Below, piece by piece: positions 1 through 7,286 of a stretch of DNA of 8,355 bases. Below the pieces are notes generated by a model that saw only the letters and a list, made by a program, of their open reading frames with translations, was not told where the DNA came from and did no database searches. The position numbers were made by a program, and so were the translations under genes. This DNA comes from Bacteroidales bacterium (lineage in GTDB: Bacteria > Bacteroidota > Bacteroidia > Bacteroidales > JAOZTL01): NCBI GenBank assembly GCA_029942205.1, contig JAOZTL010000120.1, positions 1 through 8,355 on the forward strand. Direction: 5' to 3'. How positions within the stretch are numbered: position 1 is the first letter of the stretch; every line of letters starts with the position of its first letter.

Positions 1-2549
1 ATTCTTATCTGACAGATGTAAAACAAATATATACCAATATTCATGACCTGAAAGACATTGATAGCCAGTATGATTACTTGAGCGGAGAACAAAAAGAAAT
101 CATCAGTACGTATTGGCGCAATTTTTCGCCCGAAAAACAAAGTAAAGAAAAAGAACATTTTTTACGTTTATGGAAGCTATTACCTGATTTGTATTTTAAG
201 TTCACCGATTTTCTTCTCTCCAAAAAAATAGCTTACAGCGGCTTGCAATACAGAGAATTAGCTCGCTTAGTGGAAACAAATACATTACCTAGCGATCGGC
301 ATAAGAAAATTATCTTTATCGGATTCAATGCTTTAAATAAATCACAAAAGAAATTATTTGAATTATTAAAAAACACAGGAAAAGCAGATTTTTATTGGAA
401 TACAGATACGTATTATCAAAATGATATGAAGCAAGAAGCTGGTGATTTTTTGCGCTATAATCTGAGTGCTTTTTCGGATAAAGATTGCTTTATTCCTTCT
501 AATTTTGCTCAAAAACGAAAAATTAGATTGATTGGTATGCCGCTAGAAGTAGGGCAGGCAAAGGCTATTCCTACTATTTTGGAAAATATGGGAATTGATC
601 TGGAAAATGAAGAAGATTTGCAGAAAACTGCGATTGTATTGGCCAATGAGCATTTATTATTTCCAGTATTGCACTCTTTGCCTAGCGAAATTTCCAAAAT
701 TAATGTTACGATGGGCTATCCGCTCAAAGATACGGCACTTTATAGTTTGATAGAATTGTACTTAAATTTACAAATTTCCGAATCAAAATACGGTTATTAT
801 CATCAACATGTGCTGTCGATACTGCGCCATCCGTATTTGCAGCAAGCCGAAGCCGATAATTGCAAAATGCTTATCGAATGGATAGAAAAAGCAAATTTGG
901 TGCATGTTGGTTTTGATGCTTTATTGTCATATAAATCAGAATTAATTCAATTTATTTTTACTCCAGTACGTGAAGACGGGCAGCTGTTATTGTCTAATAT
1001 TCTGAATTATTTATTTGTTTTATTTACGCAAAATCAGGTAGAAGAGAAAAGCGAAAGCCAACGGCTCGAAGATGAGTACATTTATCAAGTGTATATACAA
1101 ATCAAACGCTTACATGAAGTACTGGAATCGAAAGCAGAAAATTTTAATAATCAGATGATTATACGCTTATTATATCAAATGTTGAATAGTGTGCGTATTC
1201 CGTTTTCGGGCGAAATGATTGATGGTATTCAGGTGATGGGCGTGATGGAAACACGAAATTTGGACTTTGAGAATGTCATTGTTTTGGGGCTAAACGAAGG
1301 GATATTTCCTAATTTGAGCCGTGCTCCTTCATTTATTTCCGAGAGTCTTCGTCATGCTTTCGATTTGCCTGTGATTAAACAACAAGATGCTATTTTTTCG
1401 TATTTTTTTTACAGTTTATTGAGTCGAGCATCCAAAATAACGCTTGCTTACAACAATATTACGGGCTATGAGGGTGCTGGCGAGCAAAGTCGTTTTATCA
1501 AACAATTGCTATACGAATCGCCACACGAAATCGAAGATTTACAATTCCAGCAGGATTTGTTACCTGTCGAAAAAAGCACAATAGAGGTGGAGAAAAGTCT
1601 GAAAGTGCTTGCTGCTCTCGACGAATTCAAAATTAAAGACGGAAAATCAGCCCGATCGCTCTATGCATCAGGCATTACGAGTTACATGGAGTGCTCACTG
1701 CGTTTTTATTTTCAGTACATCGCCAAATTGAGAAAGCCCGATGGCGTGGAAGAGGAAATTAGCCCTGCCGTGTTTGGTTCTATTCTGCACAAAACGCTCG
1801 AAATAATCTACGATATGCATATCCAAGAAAATGATAATCAGACGATTAGCCCGAATGATTTTGATAGTTTGCATACTCGCTTAGATGCTGCTCTCGACGA
1901 TGCTTTCAAAGACAGTAAAGGCATTCATGTCTCGCAAAAGTACCATTATCGAAACAACGAGATTGTGATAAGAGAAGTACTTAAAAAGCATGCGAAAACA
2001 ATTTTGCGTTATGATAAAAAGATCGCTCCTTTTGATATTGTTCAGCTCGAAGGACGTACGAATTTTGATATTTCGCTTCAAGTTGATGATTTTGAAGTTG
2101 GGCTGTCTGGTGTAATTGATAGAATTGACAAAATAGACGGTATTTATCGAATTCTTGATTATAAGACAGGAAAAGTAAATAAAGCATTCAAAAGTGTTGC
2201 TGCTATTTTTGATCCTGAGAATAAAAAAACAGAGAAAACAATCATTCAAAGTTTGTTGTATGCGCTATTATTTGTGAAACAAGAGCGCTTTAGCGGCAAA
2301 CTTTGCTATCCTGGTATTTATAATGTGCAGGAAATGAAACAAAAAACATTTCAGCCTAAATTAACCTTAAAAGGAGGTAAGTCTGGTTTGCTAATCGATC
2401 ATGAAGAGATTAATAATTTATTGACGGATTATGAGGTGGCATTAGCTGAAACAATTTCGGATATTTTTAATCCTGATATTTCCTTTTCGCAAGCAGAAGA
2501 TGTTGCAAAATGTAAATATTGTAATTTTAAAGAGTTATGTAATCGCTAG
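1..2549 (+). CDS. PD-(D/E)XK nuclease family protein, AddB/RecB-like (5' partial)
   Basis: This is the C-terminal part of a probable double-strand-break-processing nuclease of the AddB/RecB type. The frame is open from base 3 with no stop, and the TTG at 78 is internal, so the true start lies upstream. Residues below are counted from that TTG. A helicase-like stretch, VMGVMETRNLDFENVIVLG followed by LNEGIFP (about 386-411), resembles the C-terminal motor motifs of UvrD/AddB proteins. The nuclease domain follows: H571 in GSILHKTLE, D681 in GVIDRID, D694 and K696 in LDYKTGK, and Q724/Y728 in QSLLY, which together form the RecB-family active site. C539 in SYMECS, with C812, C815 and C821 in CKYCNFKELC, matches the four-cysteine 4Fe-4S staple of AddB-type nucleases. 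No Walker A motif is visible; it may lie upstream or be absent, so helicase activity cannot be judged. An AddA-type partner is not in the window. The family call is strong; the AddB name is an inference. Confidence 0.9.
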   Translation, partial: SYLTDVKQIYTNIHDLKDIDSQYDYLSGEQKEIISTYWRNFSPEKQSKEKEHFLRLWKLLPDLYFKFTDFLLSKKIAYSGLQYRELARLVETNTLPSDRHKKIIFIGFNALNKSQKKLFELLKNTGKADFYWNTDTYYQNDMKQEAGDFLRYNLSAFSDKDCFIPSNFAQKRKIRLIGMPLEVGQAKAIPTILENMGIDLENEEDLQKTAIVLANEHLLFPVLHSLPSEISKINVTMGYPLKDTALYSLIELYLNLQISESKYGYYHQHVLSILRHPYLQQAEADNCKMLIEWIEKANLVHVGFDALLSYKSELIQFIFTPVREDGQLLLSNILNYLFVLFTQNQVEEKSESQRLEDEYIYQVYIQIKRLHEVLESKAENFNNQMIIRLLYQMLNSVRIPFSGEMIDGIQVMGVMETRNLDFENVIVLGLNEGIFPNLSRAPSFISESLRHAFDLPVIKQQDAIFSYFFYSLLSRASKITLAYNNITGYEGAGEQSRFIKQLLYESPHEIEDLQFQQDLLPVEKSTIEVEKSLKVLAALDEFKIKDGKSARSLYASGITSYMECSLRFYFQYIAKLRKPDGVEEEISPAVFGSILHKTLEIIYDMHIQENDNQTISPNDFDSLHTRLDAALDDAFKDSKGIHVSQKYHYRNNEIVIREVLKKHAKTILRYDKKIAPFDIVQLEGRTNFDISLQVDDFEVGLSGVIDRIDKIDGIYRILDYKTGKVNKAFKSVAAIFDPENKKTEKTIIQSLLYALLFVKQERFSGKLCYPGIYNVQEMKQKTFQPKLTLKGGKSGLLIDHEEINNLLTDYEVALAETISDIFNPDISFSQAEDVAKCKYCNFKELCNR

Positions 2550-2603
2550 CTCTTCGAATTTTTTGATGTGGCTAACGCAAGACTCAAAATACATACTTTA
2601 TCC

Positions 2604-2642
2604 AGTCTGGCAGGTTTTTTAGACCAGACTCATAAATGAGTC
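2604..2642. repeat. Two overlapping small inverted repeats in the convergent gap
   Basis: AGTCTGG (2604-2610) can pair with CCAGACT (2624-2630) across a 13-nt loop. GACTCAT (2627-2633) can pair with ATGAGTC (2636-2642) across only 2 nt. The two hairpins share 2627-2630, and the second shares 2638-2642 with the large stem that follows, so each formation excludes its neighbour. They lie between the 3' ends of two convergent genes, so they would sit in the 3' ends of transcripts from either side. No clean U-tract follows either one, so simple intrinsic termination is not evident. Confidence 0.6.
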
Positions 2643-2687
2643 CAGTATAAAAAGCTTTTCGAAAAGCAAGCTTTTTATACTGGACTC
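2638..2687. terminator. Perfect 20-bp inverted repeat between convergent genes, possible bidirectional terminator
   Basis: The arms at 2638-2657 and 2668-2687 are perfect reverse complements over 20 bp, with a 10-nt loop. The inner part also contains a 14-nt palindrome, GCTTTTCGAAAAGC (2654-2667), followed by AAGCTTTTTAT, which looks like a small terminator on its own. The stem lies about 90 bp past the + strand nuclease gene and about 60 bp past the stop of the - strand fusion gene. A shared terminator or RNA-stabilising 3' structure is the simplest reading. A palindromic dispersed repeat is the alternative, because no U-run follows the outer stem. The structure is seen directly; its function is inferred. 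Confidence 0.55.
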
Positions 2688-2714
2688 AACTTTAATTTCA
2701 GTAAATTATAAAGC

Positions 2715-2740
2715 CAGACTTTGTCTGTTTTATTATTTTT
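2715..2740 (+). terminator. Terminator-like palindrome CAGAC-TTT-GTCTG with T-rich tail
   Basis: A 5-bp stem, CAGAC (2715-2719) and GTCTG (2723-2727), is followed on the + strand by TTTTATTATTTTT, the pattern of a weak intrinsic terminator for the nuclease gene. The stem is short, so efficiency is doubtful. The 17-nt core at 2715-2731 recurs exactly on the other strand at 5046-5062, again downstream of a gene in the sense direction, so this may be a repeated 3'-end element. Confidence 0.4.
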
Positions 2741-2747
2741 GGTCTTT

Positions 2748-4643
2748 TTATTTTGCAAAAATATCCATAAAATCATCGTCAATATCCATATCAACAACGC
2801 CGTTTTCATTTAGAATATCAAAATATTGTTTCACTTTGAAAGCTAACTTTTCACCTTCAACGTATTCAAAATTAACACGGTCAAGAAATAGCTCCACTCT
2901 ATCCGTTGGCTGGCGCATCATGTCAAAAGAAAGTTCTGCCGATGCTTTTTTATTGTTATTAACCCACTCAATGGCTAATTTTAATTCTTCCAAAAATACT
3001 TTAGTTTGCTCTGGGTATTTTCGTGCAAATTCGCCTTTTAAAACCAAACCTGCATTCGGGAAACTACCAAAGCCGTCGTTAATCTCGTTCCAAATTTTAT
3101 TAAACGGAAGCTCCGAAATCTCTTGATTTCTGTCTTGCATTATTTTAATAGCATAACTGGCTTCTGGCTCACGCAAAATTACGGTATCGGCTTTTCCAGT
3201 TACAAAATCTCGGTAAATTTCTTCGGGTCTGCCAAAAGGTTTTCCATATTTAAAGGTGAAATCATCAGGATTTAAGCCGCTTGCTTTAATCAAATATTTT
3301 GTGATTTTTGCTGGTGGTGCTTCCTCAAATAATGGCGTATAAATCTCTTTGCCTTTAATATCTTCAAAACTCTCCACTTTTGAACGGCTCAATAACACAA
3401 AGTTATCCCAAACAAAAAGTGCAGGAATTTTAATATCGCTATGACGCAATTTTGCCGAAGTAATTAATGCCGAAAAGCTAATATCTGCTTTTCCGTTGGT
3501 AATCCATGCCAAATGTTTTTCGGTCTCTTCCCAAACTTTTAGCTCTTTTATATTGATGTGCTTTCTAATCTTATCGGATTGTAATAGCCTCATAATCACT
3601 GGATAAGCAACGGGCGTTGCCGATTGAATAACCGCATCAATTTTTTCAGTAGAAACTTCGCTTTCTTCAAGTTCAACGACCTTTTTATGGAAATAAATCC
3701 AAAATTCATCAGCTGCTTTTTGCTCTGTAAGATGCTCAAAACTCATTTCTGAGAGCATATTAATCATTGGGTGCGGCTCAAAACGCTGAACTAGTACAAA
3801 ACCAAAATCATCTTCAATAGCATAGGCTTTTTTCAGAATAATATCAAAAGGATCAGTCGTCATTGCTCTTACGTCAAGCACTTCAAATTCGTCTTTTCGC
3901 TCTTTCCATGGAAGTATTTTCTCTTCTTCTTTGGCGTTAAAAATCGAAATTCTGTATTCTCTGTGTTTCTCAATATTATAATGAAAATCCAGTCCAGAGG
4001 CTACTTTTAACAATTCATTAGGCTTCTCAACCGAAATAATTACAATATTTTCTTGTGGCAATAAGCTCGAAACTTTTTCGATTAATTCGCTTAACGTATT
4101 GTTGTTATAAATATATCGTTCAGGACTTTCTTCCCAAGTAATTTCTATGCTATTATCTTTAATTTCTATACCTGTTTTCTTGACACATTCTGGCATATTT
4201 TTCAACAATTTGCTTTCCGTTCCCAAATGCCTATTTATTGTATGCAGTATTTCACAAACAGATAATCCAGTAACTTTTGCAGCATCGTTAAAGTTTGCAA
4301 ATCGAGCAAGTGTATTGTACAAAGCAGGATTTTGCATTCGCTTAAACATTGGTGACAAATTAGTTAGCAGCTGTTTTAGTTCGGGGAATTTATCTAAAGT
4401 TTCCTTAATATTTGAACTGGCTATTACAGCGTCAGGCAAGTCTTCTTTTTGTGTTTCCAGAATAGAAATTGCTTCAACAGGACAAATATCCATTGCTTCC
4501 TGACTTTGAGTTTCTTCGTCTTTATTTTTTGGTTGCACTTTTAAATAGGCAATATTATTGTCATTTATTTCATAATTAGCACCTGCAACTTCAACGCAGG
4601 CTCTACAACCAATACATTCTTCTGATACTTTATATTTTTTCAT
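2748..4643 (-). CDS. Cytoplasmic ferredoxin / DUF1858-like / DUF2249-like / ABC substrate-binding-like fusion protein
   Basis: A 631-residue protein of unknown function built from recognisable parts. Residues 1-60 form a one-cluster 4Fe-4S ferredoxin (C10-x2-C13-x2-C16, then C54-P). Residues about 73-142 resemble DUF1858 (FPELKQLLTNLSPMF, then an NPALYNTLARFA stretch). Residues about 150-250 are an unassigned alpha/beta stretch. Residues about 253-322 resemble DUF2249 (FEVLDVRAMTTDPFDIIL, then RFEPHPMINML). Residues about 335-630 look like a complete NMT1/SsuA-type solute-binding domain (ITNGKADISFSALITSAKL, SFEDIKGKEIYTPLF, GRPEEIYRDF, ILREPEASYAI). There is no signal peptide or membrane segment, so the binding domain should sit in the cytoplasm, unlike usual transporter partners. 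DUF1858 and DUF2249 are often found near nitric-oxide and hybrid-cluster proteins; a redox-coupled ligand sensor or enzyme is an inference. The ATG at 4643 places the first cysteine at residue 10. The gene stands alone. Domain calls are from recalled family patterns. Confidence 0.85.
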   Translation of the reverse strand: MKKYKVSEECIGCRACVEVAGANYEINDNNIAYLKVQPKNKDEETQSQEAMDICPVEAISILETQKEDLPDAVIASSNIKETLDKFPELKQLLTNLSPMFKRMQNPALYNTLARFANFNDAAKVTGLSVCEILHTINRHLGTESKLLKNMPECVKKTGIEIKDNSIEITWEESPERYIYNNNTLSELIEKVSSLLPQENIVIISVEKPNELLKVASGLDFHYNIEKHREYRISIFNAKEEEKILPWKERKDEFEVLDVRAMTTDPFDIILKKAYAIEDDFGFVLVQRFEPHPMINMLSEMSFEHLTEQKAADEFWIYFHKKVVELEESEVSTEKIDAVIQSATPVAYPVIMRLLQSDKIRKHINIKELKVWEETEKHLAWITNGKADISFSALITSAKLRHSDIKIPALFVWDNFVLLSRSKVESFEDIKGKEIYTPLFEEAPPAKITKYLIKASGLNPDDFTFKYGKPFGRPEEIYRDFVTGKADTVILREPEASYAIKIMQDRNQEISELPFNKIWNEINDGFGSFPNAGLVLKGEFARKYPEQTKVFLEELKLAIEWVNNNKKASAELSFDMMRQPTDRVELFLDRVNFEYVEGEKLAFKVKQYFDILNENGVVDMDIDDDFMDIFAK

Positions 4644-4704
4644 GTGTTTATAATTTATTGAAACTTAATCATTTCCTTCTTTGGAGTGATTTATCTCTTT
4701 TTTG

Positions 4705-4736
4705 AGATTTATTAGACAAAAGATTTTAGCAGAAAG
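4705..4736 (+). repeat. 32-nt direct repeat, copy 1 (pairs with 7766-7797)
   Basis: This stretch matches 7766-7797 at 31 of 32 positions, with 25 identical bases in a row at the left end (4705-4729 against 7766-7790) and one C/T difference at 4730. Weaker similarity continues leftwards in both copies (ATTTATCTCTTT against ATTTATTTCTTT). Copy 1 lies about 60 bp upstream of the start of the - strand fusion gene and is antisense to it, whereas copy 2 is in the sense direction of its downstream gene. It is likely a dispersed intergenic repeat; a shared regulatory site is less likely given the opposite orientations. Confidence 0.75.
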
Positions 4737-4893
4737 TAGAAAGAAAATTTGCATATTTTAGGCATAAAAGCATTGTTATTAATAAAAAACTTGTTCTACT
4801 TAGGAACATAAAATTAAATAAGCTATAACTGTTATATGTTATTTATATTGAAATGCTATCATAATTATGAATTTAAAACGTTTCTTTTCTGTC

Positions 4894-4955
4894 TGTTTTT
4901 ACTCATAAAATTATTCCATAACACAGGCTATGCAAGAATTTTATGAATAAAAACA
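4894..4955. repeat. Long inverted repeat with 24-nt loop
   Basis: Bases 4894-4912 and 4937-4955 can form a 19-bp stem with a single C/A mismatch (4902 against 4947). The loop is 24 nt (4913-4936). Neither strand has a T-run directly after the stem, so it is not a standard intrinsic terminator. It could be a leftover of a small inverted-repeat element or part of a non-coding RNA. No gene lies inside it. Confidence 0.55.
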
Positions 4956-5045
4956 AACAAAAAATAATTCATTTTCTAAATTACAATTTAACAGCAATTC
5001 AGTATACATTGATAATTTGTCAAAAAACGTCCAAAAATAAATATC

Positions 5046-5062
5046 AAAACAGACAAAGTCTG
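5046..5062 (-). repeat. Inverted copy of the palindrome at 2715-2731
   Basis: On the - strand this 17-nt stretch is identical to 2715-2731 (CAGACTTTGTCTGTTTT), and both copies are followed by similar T-rich sequence ending in ATTTTTGG. Here it lies about 50 bp past the strong terminator of the M3 peptidase gene, in the sense direction, so it may act as a second 3'-end signal. The two copies flank the ferredoxin fusion gene in opposite orientations. Confidence 0.6.
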
Positions 5063-5109
5063 AAATTATATTTTTAATAAATAGCACAAAGTGTTTGTCT
5101 CAATATTAC

Positions 5110-5140
5110 AAAAAAAACAGGTAACCAGAGTTGCCTGTTT
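5110..5140 (-). terminator. Rho-independent terminator of the M3 peptidase gene
   Basis: On the - strand an 11-bp stem, AAACAGGCAAC against GTTACCTGTTT with one G-U wobble and a 4-nt loop (5126-5129), runs straight into a run of eight T (5110-5117). It begins about 30 bp after the stop of the peptidase gene. This is the best-formed terminator in the window, and it argues that the peptidase and the downstream ferredoxin fusion gene are not routinely co-transcribed. The complementary strand has only a broken T-run, so action is mainly in the - direction. Confidence 0.85.
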
Positions 5141-5171
5141 CTTTTAGTCATTTGAATAACACGGAAAGTGC

Positions 5172-7286
5172 TTATTTCAAACCTTTTCTTTCCAATAATG
5201 GCTCAATGCTAGGATCTTGACCACGGAAAGCACGATAAAGCTCCATCGGGTCTTTTGTTCTTCCTTGTGCAAGTACATTGTCTCTAAAAGCAGCTGCTTT
5301 TTCTTTATTGTAAATATCACCCGACTCTTTGAAAGCAGCATAAGCATCAGCATCCAATACTTCAGCCCAAACATAAGCGTAGTATCCAGCAGAATATCCA
5401 CCTGCAAAAATGTGGTTGAAATACGTACTTCTGTATCTAACAACAATTTCAGAAATTAAACCTAAATCACCTAAAGTTTTGGTTTCAAACTCAGCAACAT
5501 TAAGCCCTTCAGCGTCTTTAAGCGCATGGTAGCTAAGGTCTAAGAATGAAGCAGCAAGGTATTCGATGGTTGTAAATCCTTGATTGAAGTGTCCGCTATT
5601 TTTAATTTTCTCGATCAATTCGTCAGGAATTACTTCATCAGTTTCGTAGTGTTTAGCATATTCTTTCATTACTTCAGGATCGCCTGCCCAGTTCTCCATG
5701 ATTTGAGAAGGAAGCTCAACAAAATCTCTTGCTACCGAAGTACCCGAAAGGCTGTTGTAGTTACATTGCGAAAGCAAACCGTGTAATGCATGCCCAAATT
5801 CGTGGAAAAGAGTTGTTGTTTCATCAAAGCTCAACAAGGCAGGTTTGCCACCCGTTGGACGAGAAAAATTCATTACCATCGAAATCACAGGAGTTATGCC
5901 AGCCGATTGTTTGCGGTAGCTAGTCATCCAAGCACCACCACGTTTGCTCGCACGTGGATGAAAATCTTGGTATAATAAACCAATATGCGTTCCATCAGCT
6001 TCTTTTACTTCGTACACTACGGCTTCTTCGTGATAAACAGGAATGTCTGTACGTTCTTCAAAAGTGATTCCGTATAATTTGGTAGCCACAGCAAAAGCAC
6101 CGTTGCGTACATTATTTAATTCAAAATAAGGGCGAAGTGTTTCGTCATCAAGATCATATTTTTCTTTACGTAATTTTTCCGAATAGTACCACCAGTCCCA
6201 AGCAGCCAACTCAAATTTTCCACCTTCTTTGTCTATCATTTTCTGCAATTCTTTGGCTTCGGCTTTAGCCATAGGCAATGCAGCGTTCCATAATTTATTT
6301 AATAAATCAAGAGCTCCAGCAGGATTCTTTGCCATGTTTTCTGCCAAAATATAATCGGCATGCGTTTCAAAGCCTAACAAGTTAGAGCGTTTGATACGTA
6401 ATTGAACCAATTTAGCAACAATCTCGTTGTTGTCCAATTCGTTTTTGTTATCGCCTTTGTTGGTGTATGCATTGAATATTTTCTCACGTAATTCTCTTTT
6501 TTCGGAGTAAGTAAGGAAAGGAATCATGCTAGGCTTTTGGATAGAAAATAACCATTTTCCTTCGTATCCGTTAGCATTAGCAGCGTCGGCAGCAGCAGAA
6601 ACAACTGCTTCTGGCAATCCCGCCAAATCTTCTTCTGTTTCCAGAAGCATCTCAAAGCCATTGGTTTCTTTCAATACATTTTCGCCAAACTGAAGCGAAA
6701 GTGTAGACAATTCGGTGTTGATCTCACGTAATTTTGCTTGATCTTCGTCGTTTAAGTTTGCACCATTGCGCACAAATCCTTTATACGTTTCTTCTAGTAA
6801 TACGGCTTTTTCACCTTCTAGCGCAAGCTCGTCTTTTTTGTCGTACACGGCTTTTACTTTGGCAAATAAATCGGCATTAAGAGCAATGTCATCACCATGG
6901 CTGGATAATAATGGCGAAACCTCTTGAGCAATTTTCTGCATCTTGTCGTTGGTTGTTGCCGACAATAAGTTGAAGAAAATATTACTTACTTGGTTCAATA
7001 ATTTTCCACTTTTCTCCATTGCTTCGATGGTATTTTCAAAAGTAGCTTCTTCAGGATTGGCGACAATAGCCTCAATTTCTTTTTTGTGTTGAGCAATGCC
7101 TTCGTTGAAAGCAGGTAAATAGTGCGCTTCCTTGATTTTATCAAAAGGTGGCACTTGAAACGGTGTATCAAATTCCATAATTAAAGGATTGTTTGCTAAT
7201 GTTGCATCAGTTTTTTTTTCTTCGGTGTTGTTGCAAGCCGAAAGAAATAAACTAAATACTGCAATTGCGAGTAGTATTCTTTTCAT
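5172..7286 (-). CDS. M3-family zinc metallopeptidase lipoprotein (peptidyl-dipeptidase Dcp-like)
   Basis: A 704-residue thimet-oligopeptidase-type (M3) peptidase that should cleave short peptides, probably removing C-terminal dipeptides like Dcp. The N-terminus is a lipoprotein signal peptide: MKR, a hydrophobic core, and lipobox LSAC with C18 as the lipidation site. The mature start CNNTEEKK puts two acids soon after the cysteine. Zinc site: H495-E496-F-G-H499, with third ligand E524 in DFVELPSQ, exactly 25 residues after H499 as in neurolysin-type enzymes. The substrate-binding region is HIFAGGYSAGYYAYVWAEVL (625-644). Length fits Dcp (about 680 residues) plus a signal peptide, and no catalytic residue is missing. 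The ATG at 7286 directly begins the signal peptide. Transcription ends at the hairpin at 5110-5140. The gene diverges from the PorW-like gene across about 550 bp. Family assignment is firm; Dcp against oligopeptidase A specificity is not settled by sequence. Confidence 0.95.
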   Translation of the reverse strand: MKRILLAIAVFSLFLSACNNTEEKKTDATLANNPLIMEFDTPFQVPPFDKIKEAHYLPAFNEGIAQHKKEIEAIVANPEEATFENTIEAMEKSGKLLNQVSNIFFNLLSATTNDKMQKIAQEVSPLLSSHGDDIALNADLFAKVKAVYDKKDELALEGEKAVLLEETYKGFVRNGANLNDEDQAKLREINTELSTLSLQFGENVLKETNGFEMLLETEEDLAGLPEAVVSAAADAANANGYEGKWLFSIQKPSMIPFLTYSEKRELREKIFNAYTNKGDNKNELDNNEIVAKLVQLRIKRSNLLGFETHADYILAENMAKNPAGALDLLNKLWNAALPMAKAEAKELQKMIDKEGGKFELAAWDWWYYSEKLRKEKYDLDDETLRPYFELNNVRNGAFAVATKLYGITFEERTDIPVYHEEAVVYEVKEADGTHIGLLYQDFHPRASKRGGAWMTSYRKQSAGITPVISMVMNFSRPTGGKPALLSFDETTTLFHEFGHALHGLLSQCNYNSLSGTSVARDFVELPSQIMENWAGDPEVMKEYAKHYETDEVIPDELIEKIKNSGHFNQGFTTIEYLAASFLDLSYHALKDAEGLNVAEFETKTLGDLGLISEIVVRYRSTYFNHIFAGGYSAGYYAYVWAEVLDADAYAAFKESGDIYNKEKAAAFRDNVLAQGRTKDPMELYRAFRGQDPSIEPLLERKGLK

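Larger units (their letters stand above)
4644..5171. other. 528-bp intergenic gap, no gene seen
   Basis: The gap separates two - strand genes. It is AT-rich and holds no open frame of credible length or codon character on either strand, and no tRNA- or rRNA-like structure was noticed. It contains a 32-nt repeat near the start of the ferredoxin fusion gene, a small hairpin (ATCTC at 4693-4697 and GAGAT at 4704-4708), a long hairpin at 4894-4955, a palindrome at 5046-5062 and a terminator at 5110-5140. The promoter of the fusion gene must lie in the left part, but no convincing Bacteroidota TTTG / TAnnTTTG pair stands out. An unrecognised small RNA cannot be excluded. Confidence 0.6.

Noticed and set aside
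78..80. TTG as the start codon of the nuclease gene
   Set aside because: The frame stays open back to the left edge of the window, and the upstream residues (SYLTDVKQIYTNIHDLKDID) read as ordinary protein, so the gene is 5'-truncated by the window.
1881..2249. Open frame on the - strand inside the nuclease gene (122 codons)
   Set aside because: It is antisense to a strongly supported coding region and its residue content is that of a frame shadow (rich in N, I, F, S) with no recognisable motif.
3300..3640. THI5-type pyrimidine synthase identity for the C-terminal domain of the fusion protein
   Set aside because: The cysteine-rich CCCFC-type motif of THI5 is not present; only the general solute-binding fold pattern is supported.
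4147..4503. Open frame on the + strand inside the fusion gene (118 codons)
   Set aside because: It is antisense to the ferredoxin and DUF1858-like coding sequence, with no motif or start signal of its own.
4894..4955. Insertion sequence ends or a CRISPR repeat
   Set aside because: There is no transposase, no target duplication and no regularly spaced array; the structure is a single isolated hairpin.
4646..5171. Operon of the M3 peptidase with the fusion gene
   Set aside because: Both are on the - strand, but a well-formed terminator at 5110-5140 and a 528-bp gap lie between them.
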